Translations under genes and position numbers: made by a program
Notes under the pieces: model-generated
The model's database searches: none
What the model saw: the letters and a program-made list of their open reading frames with translations, nothing else
Told to the model about the DNA's origin: nothing
Source: Pseudomonadota bacterium
Lineage (GTDB): Bacteria > Pseudomonadota > Alphaproteobacteria > Rhizobiales > Beijerinckiaceae
NCBI GenBank assembly: GCA_020161575.1
Contig: JAIUNR010000003.1
Coordinates: 362,588 to 426,587 of the forward strand
Direction: 5' to 3'
Length of the DNA stretch: 64,000 bases
In this document: positions 18,561 through 25,952 of the stretch, piece by piece
How positions within the stretch are numbered: position 1 is the stretch's first letter
Layout: the number at the start of each line of letters is the position of its first letter

Positions 18561-19775
18561 ATGACACCCGCTCATTCGGCGCCGCTCGGCAGCCGGCTTC
18601 GCCTGACCATTCTCGGCCTCGGCATCACGCAGATCATTGGCTGGGCCTCAACCTATTATCTGCTCTCCCTGCTCGGCACGAATATGGGGCGGGATCTCGG
18701 CCTCTCGAACGCCGCCCTGCTCTCCGGCGTCTCGATGACGATGGTCGCCACCGCGCTGATCGGGCCCCGTGTCGGACGCTGGCAGGATCGGGCCGGTTCG
18801 CGCCCGGTCATGGCGACGGGATCGGCGATCATCGCCGCCGGGCTTGCAATCATCGCGCTGGGCTCGAGCTGGCACAGCTATTTCCTCGGATGGCTGGTGA
18901 TCAGCATCGGTTCCCCCATGGCGCTCTATTCCGCCTCCTTCACCGCGCTGACACAGGCGGCTGGACAACGGGCGCGGCGGGCCATTTCCTTTCTCACCCT
19001 CGTCGGTGGCCTCGCTTCCTCGATCGCGTGGCCCGCGACAGCCTGGCTGATGACGATGATGGAATGGCGCGAGATCATCCTGCTTTTTGCCGCGCTCAAC
19101 CTGCTTGTCTGCCTGCCTCTTCACCTGGCGATCCTCAGCCGCTCCGGGAGCGGGCGGGAAAGCGATCCCGCGAGCCGGCCGGTAGAGGCCGGGCTGACCG
19201 CGCAACCCCAGCGCCGCGCCTTTCTGATCCTAGCAGTGATGCTGGTGATGACAGGACTGGTCTTCAACAGCTGGGCGCTGCTGGTCTTTCGCCTGCTCGA
19301 GGGGATCGCCTTCCCGATGGAAACCGCGATCATCATCGGCTCGCTGGTGGGCGTGTGGCAGGTCTTCGGCCGTTTCGTCGAGATGCTCTTCGCCGCGCGT
19401 TTTTCGGTTTTCTGGACCGGCTATATCTCGATGGCGTTCCTTCCGCTCTCCTTCACGATCCTGCTCGGCGCCGGCGGCAACGTGATGCTGGGTATCCTCT
19501 TCGCGTTTTTCTTCGGCATTTCGAACGGCCTGATGACGCTGGCGCGTTCGGGCCTGACCCTGGTGATTTTCGGCGCGGATGGCTATGGCGAGCGCTACAA
19601 CCGCATTCAGGTCGCGCAGAACATCGCTGCGGCTTCCTCTCCGATCCTGGCCGGCATGGTGCTCGATCGGTTCGGTGCGGTCGTGACGCTCTCGATCCTG
19701 CTCGCGCTCTCCACTGCGGGCTTCGCGCTTATGCTGGCCCTCCGCGACCATTGCGCGCGCCACGGGCTGAGATAG
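18561..19775 (+). CDS. Major facilitator superfamily transporter
   Basis: 404-residue protein with about twelve hydrophobic helices and the cytoplasmic loop 2-3 motif GPRVGRWQDRAGSRPVMATG, the MFS motif A analogue. The start ATG at 18561 has AAGGA seven bases upstream. It follows the Tct terminator and precedes pepN by 61 bases, so it is probably transcribed on its own. No substrate can be assigned; the halves resemble metabolite or drug exporters of the YbfB/UhpC-like group only in a general way. Confidence 0.85.
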   Translation: MTPAHSAPLGSRLRLTILGLGITQIIGWASTYYLLSLLGTNMGRDLGLSNAALLSGVSMTMVATALIGPRVGRWQDRAGSRPVMATGSAIIAAGLAIIALGSSWHSYFLGWLVISIGSPMALYSASFTALTQAAGQRARRAISFLTLVGGLASSIAWPATAWLMTMMEWREIILLFAALNLLVCLPLHLAILSRSGSGRESDPASRPVEAGLTAQPQRRAFLILAVMLVMTGLVFNSWALLVFRLLEGIAFPMETAIIIGSLVGVWQVFGRFVEMLFAARFSVFWTGYISMAFLPLSFTILLGAGGNVMLGILFAFFFGISNGLMTLARSGLTLVIFGADGYGERYNRIQVAQNIAAASSPILAGMVLDRFGAVVTLSILLALSTAGFALMLALRDHCARHGLR

Positions 19776-19836
19776 CCTTGTCGCGATCGACGGTGTAATC
19801 CTGCCTTCCCATTCCGCACCAACCCTACGGAAGCCC

Positions 19837-22455
19837 ATGCGCACCGAGCAAGCCCCTGTGATCCGTCTTTCCGAGTATCAGGTTCCGGACTTCCTGATCG
19901 AGCAGGTCTCGCTCGATTTCCGCCTTGCGCCGGAAGCCACGAAGGTGATCAGTGAATTGCGAGTGAAGCGCAATCCCGCCGGCAAGGCGGGTGCATCGCT
20001 CGTGCTCGATGGAGATGAACTCACCCTCGACGCGCTGGCGATCAACGGCGCGCAGCTCTCGGCCAATGCCTACACGATCTCCCCCGAAAGGCTCGAAATC
20101 GCGGATCTGCCGGAAGGTGTCTTCACCTTGCGGATCGAGACCACGATCAACCCCGAAGCGAATACCAAGCTCATGGGGCTCTACCGCTCCAGCGGCATCT
20201 ATTGCACGCAATGCGAGGCCGATGGCTTCCGCCGCATCTCCTACTTCCCCGATAGGCCGGATGTCATGGCGCCCTGGCGTGTGCGGATCGAGGCGGAAAA
20301 GGCCGAGGCACCGCTGCTGCTCTCCAACGGGAACCCGATCGAAACCGGCGATGTGCCCGGCACGACGCGCCATTACGCGATCTGGGACGACCCGCATAAC
20401 AAGCCCTGCTACCTCTTCGCGCTGGTGGCCGGTGATCTCGACGCCGTGACGGATCACCACGTCACGCCTTCCGGGCGCAGAGTCACGCTCAATGTCTATG
20501 TCGAGAAGGGCAAGGCGGACCGCGCAGGCTATGCGATGGATGCGCTCATCCGTTCGATGAAATGGGATGAGGAAGCCTTCGGCCGTGAATACGATCTTGA
20601 TCTGTTCAATATCGTCGCCGTCTCCGATTTCAATATGGGCGCGATGGAGAACAAGGGCCTCAACATCTTCAACGACCGCTATATCCTCGCCTCGCCCGAT
20701 ACGGCGACGGATCAGGATTACCACAATATCGAAGCCATTGTGGCGCATGAGTATTTCCACAACTGGACCGGCAATCGGATCACCTGCCGCGACTGGTTCC
20801 AATTGTGCCTGAAAGAGGGGCTGACCGTTTTCCGCGATCAGGAATTCTCCTCGGACCAGCGCTCGCGCCCGGTGGAGCGTATCGCCAATGTACTGACCTT
20901 GCGCGCCGCCCAGTTCGTGGAGGATGCAGGCCCGCTCGCCCATCCTGTCCGTCCCCAGCAATACAAGGAAATCAACAACTTCTACACGGCCACTGTCTAT
21001 AACAAGGGCTCCGAGGTCATCCAGATGCTGCGCATTCTGGTCGGCCCCGCGAGATTCCGCGAAGGCATGGACCTCTATTTCGCTCGCCATGACGGCGAAG
21101 CCTGCACGGTGGAACAGTTCATCCAGTGCTTCGCGGATGTATCCGGCAAGGATCTTGCGCCGTTCATGCGCTGGTATGATCAGGCGGGAACGCCGCTCGT
21201 CACCTTCGAGGAGGCCTATGACGCACAGGCCCGCAGCTACACGCTGAAGATCCGCCAGGAGACGAACCCGACGCCGGGGCAGCCGGAAAAGGCGGCGCAG
21301 ATCATCCCCATCCGCCTTGGCCTGATCGGCGAGGACGGCACAGAGCTGGTCAAGGACGAGCTGCTCGTGCTCGACAGTGAGAACACCAGCCATACATGGA
21401 ACGGCCTCAGCCAGCGCCCCATTCCCTCGCTATTGCGGGGCTTCTCCGCGCCGGTGAAAGTGTCGATCACCCGTCCCGATGGCGATCTTCTCACCCTCGC
21501 GCGGCATGATCGCGACCCCTTCAACCGTTGGCAGGCGCTCCAGGATGCCACGACAACGCTGCTCAAGGCATCGGTTGGCGCGATCCGCGCGGGCAAGGCG
21601 CCAATCGGGGACGCAAGGCTCGCGGCGGCGATTGGCGACCTCATCGCAAGAAGCGATGCCGATCCCGCCTTCTCCGCCCTCGCGATCACCCTGCCGCGCG
21701 AGGCGGATCTGGCACGCGAGATCGGCTCGGATATCGACCCAGATGCCATCGGATTGGCGATCGAGGCGCTTTACTCGGAAATCGGTGGCGCCAACCAAGC
21801 GGCCATCAGCACCGCTTACGAGCACCTCTCACGACCCGCCGCCTTCAGCCCCGATGGGGCCAGCGCCGGGCGCCGGGCGTTGCGTGGGCAGCTCCTTCGC
21901 TATCTGATTGCCGCTGACATGGAGAGTGGCGCCAAAATCGCCCATCGCCAGTGTGAGAGCGCCAACAACATGACCGACCGCATGAATGCGCTCGGCGCCC
22001 TAGTTCTAACGGATTCGCCCCTGCGTGATCAGGCGCTCGACGCATTCTATGCGCGCTACAGCGAGGATTCGCTGATCCTCGATATGTGGTTCGGGCTTCA
22101 GGCGCGGATCGGCGGCAAGGACAGCGCCATGCGCATGCGCGCGCTGACCCGGCATCCGAAATTCACGCTTGCCAATCCCAACCGGGCACGCGGATTGATC
22201 GGTGTCTTCGCCAATGCCAACCAGCGCGGTTTCCACGCGGCGGATGGCGAAGGCTACCGCTTCGTCACCGAAATGATCGGTGCGCTCGACAAGCGCAATC
22301 CGCAAATCGCGGCCCGGCTGGCGACGGCCTTCCGGACATGGCGCAGCCTGGAGTCGGGGCGGCGTCAGCAGGCTGAAAACGCATTGCGCGCCCTGCAAAC
22401 GGGCGGTGAACTCTCGCGAGATCTCGCCGATATTCTGGAGCGGACCCTCGCCTGA
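19837..22455 (+). CDS. pepN: Aminopeptidase N (M1 family)
   Basis: 872-residue zinc aminopeptidase removing N-terminal residues from peptides in the cytoplasm. The exopeptidase motif is GAMENKGLNIFN. The zinc site is HEYFHNWTGNRITCRDW (HExxH near residue 304, with the third ligand Glu in LKEGLTVFRDQEF). The length and the helical C-terminal domain fit bacterial PepN. The start MRTEQAPVIRLSEYQVPDF is typical. ACGGAAG precedes the ATG. It stands alone. Confidence 0.95.
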   Translation: MRTEQAPVIRLSEYQVPDFLIEQVSLDFRLAPEATKVISELRVKRNPAGKAGASLVLDGDELTLDALAINGAQLSANAYTISPERLEIADLPEGVFTLRIETTINPEANTKLMGLYRSSGIYCTQCEADGFRRISYFPDRPDVMAPWRVRIEAEKAEAPLLLSNGNPIETGDVPGTTRHYAIWDDPHNKPCYLFALVAGDLDAVTDHHVTPSGRRVTLNVYVEKGKADRAGYAMDALIRSMKWDEEAFGREYDLDLFNIVAVSDFNMGAMENKGLNIFNDRYILASPDTATDQDYHNIEAIVAHEYFHNWTGNRITCRDWFQLCLKEGLTVFRDQEFSSDQRSRPVERIANVLTLRAAQFVEDAGPLAHPVRPQQYKEINNFYTATVYNKGSEVIQMLRILVGPARFREGMDLYFARHDGEACTVEQFIQCFADVSGKDLAPFMRWYDQAGTPLVTFEEAYDAQARSYTLKIRQETNPTPGQPEKAAQIIPIRLGLIGEDGTELVKDELLVLDSENTSHTWNGLSQRPIPSLLRGFSAPVKVSITRPDGDLLTLARHDRDPFNRWQALQDATTTLLKASVGAIRAGKAPIGDARLAAAIGDLIARSDADPAFSALAITLPREADLAREIGSDIDPDAIGLAIEALYSEIGGANQAAISTAYEHLSRPAAFSPDGASAGRRALRGQLLRYLIAADMESGAKIAHRQCESANNMTDRMNALGALVLTDSPLRDQALDAFYARYSEDSLILDMWFGLQARIGGKDSAMRMRALTRHPKFTLANPNRARGLIGVFANANQRGFHAADGEGYRFVTEMIGALDKRNPQIAARLATAFRTWRSLESGRRQQAENALRALQTGGELSRDLADILERTLA

Positions 22456-22571
22456 AAAGGCCCGCCTAAGACAGCGCTTTACAGGGCCCTGCGCAAAGAA
22501 CGCGTGGGGTCTTCCAGCTTGTGTTAAGGCGCAACAAAAAAGAACAAAAGAGAACATAAAGAGCACGAAGA

Positions 22572-22696
22572 GAATCCAATAAGAGGATGCCCGTTCTCTT
22601 GGATCAAGGCATGTCTTCGCCCGCGCGCTCAAAGATGAATCAATCGTAAAAACCGCTTGCAACAGCGATTCACCTCGATTCAACTAGGGGTGATTC
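22572..22696. promoter_or_regulatory. Cluster of GANTC (CcrM) methylation sites upstream of a sensor kinase
   Basis: Five GANTC sites begin at 22572, 22637, 22667, 22677 and 22692, three of them within 30 bases. Chance expectation is about one per 256 bases. In alphaproteobacteria CcrM methylates GANTC, and its methylation state controls cell-cycle promoters. The cluster sits 57-180 bases before the start of the PAS kinase gene at 22753. Confidence 0.45.
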
Positions 22697-22752
22697 GGAG
22701 CGATGCGGCACATTCTCCGGGTCGGTTTTTGGGGAAAACCGAGGGGGCAAGC

Positions 22753-25038
22753 ATGGTGCGTTCACGCGCAACCAGCGCTGAAGATTTGCGCGCAGATTCA
22801 ACAACAGCCCCCGAAAGATCGGGCGCGTCGCGAATCCGCTATTTCCGCTGGCTTCCCATCCTGGTCGTGGGGTTTGTGTCGCTCGCAGCCTTCGCGCTGA
22901 TCCAGCAGGCCACCTCATCCCGCGCGGAGCGGCTTGCTGCTGGCGAGGCTGCGCTGATGCTCGCCGCCCACCTTCTCGCGAGCGAGATCGCGCGTGACCC
23001 GCAATCCGTCCTTGGCAACCAGATCCCAACCCTTCCGGCTCGTGTCCAACGCGCAGGGCGACGTCTTTTCGTGGTGAATGGCCAGGGAGTGATCATCGCA
23101 GCCAATGCCGCGGGCATCGAAGCCGGCCAGAACTGGCAGGCACTTGTTCAGAATGCGGAAGAGCTCACTCGCGATCTGAGCAGCGGTTCCAACGCGCAGG
23201 CCCCCATGGTGAATGGCGAGATGGCCTCCTTTGCCCGCGCTTCCATAAACGGGCAGGATCAATTTGTTCTTGCATTCGAACCTGTCGCGCAGAACCTTCT
23301 CGGCTGGCTGCAGGACATCCACACGATCGGTGCCATCTTCCTTTGCTTCACCGCTGTCGTGACCGCCTTTCTGGCCACCTACTACGCCCAGCGCGAGCGC
23401 GTCCTGAAAATCGGCGCACGCTCGGCCTCGCAGCGCTCGGAAATCGAGGCCGCGCTTGAACATGGACGTTGTGGCCTCTGGAACCTGCCCCTTCACGGTG
23501 ACGGCTGCGCGCCGGCTTCCGCTTCGCTGCGCCACCTGCTTGGCATCCCCGCTCATGTATCGCTGACCCTCGGCGATATCGAAGCCCGGCTCCACACGGA
23601 GGATGCTGGCCTGTTCGCGCGGATCGATGCCGATAGGCGCGAAGGACGCTCCGGTATCGACCACCTCTTCCGCGTCCTGCACGAAACGCGCGGCTGGATC
23701 TGGCTGCGGATGCGGCTGATTCCTGCGCAGGAGAGCGACACGCGGCTTGTCGGCATCCTGATGGATGTGACCGAGGAGCGCGCGCAGGACGAAGAAATCC
23801 GCAAGGTTGATGCCCAGCTGCGCGATGCCGTGGAATCCATCTCGGAAGCCTTCGTGCTATGGGACGAAAGCAACCGCCTTGTCATGTGCAATTCGAAATA
23901 CCGGAATTTCCATGCGATCCCGGTCGAGTTCGCGCGCCGCGGGATGCCTTACCGCAGCGTGATGGAGCAGGCCAACGCGCCGCGCATCATGAACGAAATC
24001 GAATACGGCACGCCCGGCCCGCGCGGCGCACGTTCCTACGAGGCGCAGTTGCAGGATGGTCGCTGGCTGCTTGTCAGCGAGCGTCACACGCGCGATGGCG
24101 GCTATGTCTCCGTCGGCACCGACATCACAGCCCGCAAGATGCAGGAGGAGCAGCTCATCGAAAACGAACGCCAGCTGCGCATCACGGTGGCCGATCTCGG
24201 CAACTCGCGCGAGGCGTTGCGCCGGCAGGCCACACAGCTCTCGGAGCTCGCCGATCGCTATCTCGAGCAGAAGGCAGCCGCCATCGGCGCCAATCGCGCC
24301 AAGGCTGAATTCCTTGCCAATATGCACCACGAGATCCGCACGCCGATCAATCACATCATTGGTTTTGCCGAGCTGATCGAGCACGAGATCTTCGGTCCGT
24401 GCGGCTCCCCGCGCTACGTGGAATACGCCCGCGACATCCGGCGCGGCGGTGCCAACCTGATGGCCCTGATCGCTGATATCCTGGATATGGCGCAGGTCGA
24501 GGCCGGGCGCGTGAAGATCGAGCGCACGCCGACCCCGATCGGAGCGCTGCTGGACGAAGCCGTTCAGGAGGTCCGTGAGGCCGTGGAGGCCAAGTCGCTC
24601 TCTCTGGAAGTCGAGCCGACTCTCATGGAGCCGGCCGGGCAGATCATGATCCGCGTTGATTCAGGAGCCATCCGCAAGGCGATGGTCCAGCTTCTGCGCA
24701 GCTCTATCCGCCTTTCCCCCCATGGCGGGCGTGTTTCGATCCGGGCTCGGATGGCGCATAATCATGTGAACATCTTCATTGCCGATGCAGGCTGCGTGTT
24801 GAGCCAGGGCGATATCGGCACGATGGCGGACGCCTTCGGCCATATCGACGGGATGCTCGACGATGGCTGCAAGGGGTCTGGGCTCAACATTCCTATCGCC
24901 CGTGCGCTGATCGAGCTGCATGGCGGCACGATGCGGATGCGTTCAGCGCCCGATTACGGCTCGTTGGTGATGATCCATCTGCCGATCTCGCCGGAAGCGG
25001 TTCAGCTCGATTTGCCGATCCGTGGCATGGCGGCCTGA
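22753..25038 (+). CDS. Membrane PAS-domain sensor histidine kinase with degenerate ATP-binding boxes
   Basis: 761 residues: TM1 at 31-51, an extracytoplasmic sensor of about 140 residues, TM2 at 192-212, a PAS-3-like domain (230-345), a second PAS (355-462), a coiled linker, HisKA with the phosphoacceptor in NMHHEIRTPINHIIGFAE (His526), then HATPase. In the ATPase domain the invariant N-box Asn is Ser650 (LLRSSIRLSPHGG) and the G1 box is DAGCVL instead of DxGxG, while G2 keeps GSGLNIPIA. ATP binding may therefore be weak, and phosphatase or scaffold activity is possible. The overall layout recalls PleC/DivJ-like cell-cycle kinases. The ATG at 22753 has GAGGGGG upstream. Confidence 0.88.
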   Translation: MVRSRATSAEDLRADSTTAPERSGASRIRYFRWLPILVVGFVSLAAFALIQQATSSRAERLAAGEAALMLAAHLLASEIARDPQSVLGNQIPTLPARVQRAGRRLFVVNGQGVIIAANAAGIEAGQNWQALVQNAEELTRDLSSGSNAQAPMVNGEMASFARASINGQDQFVLAFEPVAQNLLGWLQDIHTIGAIFLCFTAVVTAFLATYYAQRERVLKIGARSASQRSEIEAALEHGRCGLWNLPLHGDGCAPASASLRHLLGIPAHVSLTLGDIEARLHTEDAGLFARIDADRREGRSGIDHLFRVLHETRGWIWLRMRLIPAQESDTRLVGILMDVTEERAQDEEIRKVDAQLRDAVESISEAFVLWDESNRLVMCNSKYRNFHAIPVEFARRGMPYRSVMEQANAPRIMNEIEYGTPGPRGARSYEAQLQDGRWLLVSERHTRDGGYVSVGTDITARKMQEEQLIENERQLRITVADLGNSREALRRQATQLSELADRYLEQKAAAIGANRAKAEFLANMHHEIRTPINHIIGFAELIEHEIFGPCGSPRYVEYARDIRRGGANLMALIADILDMAQVEAGRVKIERTPTPIGALLDEAVQEVREAVEAKSLSLEVEPTLMEPAGQIMIRVDSGAIRKAMVQLLRSSIRLSPHGGRVSIRARMAHNHVNIFIADAGCVLSQGDIGTMADAFGHIDGMLDDGCKGSGLNIPIARALIELHGGTMRMRSAPDYGSLVMIHLPISPEAVQLDLPIRGMAA

Positions 25039-25046
25039 GGCAGATA

Positions 25047-25850
25047 TTACTCAAAGACACCGAGCAGTGGATTTCGCGTATTCTGCATGGCTTGCAGATC
25101 GCGCATCACGATGAAACGGTTGAGGAAGCGATCAAGATATTCCGGCTCTTTCTTGGCGCGCGCCAGATCAAACCCTTTATCCAGCGCCTCCTTGAGCTTT
25201 TCCGTGGATTGTCCTGCCAGTGCGCGCGGAATGCCCATTCCGTCCATCGCGACCCCGAGAAGAACGCCATCCCCGATCAACTGATAGGTCGAGGTAACGC
25301 TCGCAATCTTACGCTTGAAATAGAGCGCATCACTCACGGAGGGGCTGTTGGAGCGAAATTGCTGTTCGAACTCGCTCTGGATGTATTTTGAAACAACACG
25401 CTCAACGAAAGCGGTATCGCGCAGCTTGGCAACCTGACGCAACTCAAGCGCTTCAGGCTTTTCGTTGGCGTTGCGCTCCTTGTAGAATTCGAAGGAAAGC
25501 GCCATTTCCCGATGCCCAACCGCGGTCATGCGGTTAGCGAGCGACATCCGGTCATTGAGATCAGACATCATGACCTGCTTGGACCGGGCCGGGTAATTCA
25601 GCTCTTCTTCCATGTCGTATGCGGAAAGCGCAAAGGCATGAAGACGGCGGTTCTTGAAGAACTCCTCAGGGCTTTTCACCTTGGAAATGTTCTCGCGGAA
25701 GTATTGGACCTCGCGCTCGACCTCGCCGCTTTTGGCAAATTGCTTGACCCGATCGGCAAGCGCCGAGCCTTTTGTCAAGGACTGGAAAACCGCGATGTCC
25801 TGCGCGCTGCTTCCGCCACGCGTACCCATACCGCCGAAAAAGCCGATCAT
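25047..25850 (-). CDS. DUF1217 family protein (flagellum-associated)
   Basis: 267-residue, highly helical soluble protein beginning MIGFFGGMGTRGGSS, matching the DUF1217 family. Its members are confined largely to alphaproteobacteria and are often encoded in flagellar loci. No catalytic motif is visible. Here it sits alone, 8 bases from the convergent kinase gene, with no flagellar genes nearby. The family name rests on recognition of the overall pattern and the conserved C-terminal FIVMRDLQAMQNTRNP. Confidence 0.75.
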   Translation of the reverse strand: MIGFFGGMGTRGGSSAQDIAVFQSLTKGSALADRVKQFAKSGEVEREVQYFRENISKVKSPEEFFKNRRLHAFALSAYDMEEELNYPARSKQVMMSDLNDRMSLANRMTAVGHREMALSFEFYKERNANEKPEALELRQVAKLRDTAFVERVVSKYIQSEFEQQFRSNSPSVSDALYFKRKIASVTSTYQLIGDGVLLGVAMDGMGIPRALAGQSTEKLKEALDKGFDLARAKKEPEYLDRFLNRFIVMRDLQAMQNTRNPLLGVFE

Positions 25851-25952
25851 TACGCAAGACCACTTCTTGATCCGAACACGCGCAATCTTGCATCAACTCG
25901 TTAAGGATAAATTTCGGGCAAGGCTCCAATCCTGCCTATCCAGCCCGTGTCA

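Noticed and set aside
22542-22555. GAAC-N-GAAC resembling an alphaproteobacterial LexA box
   Set aside because: The spacer is six bases, not the seven required (GTTC-N7-GTTC), and it lies in a purine-rich tract that produces such matches by chance.
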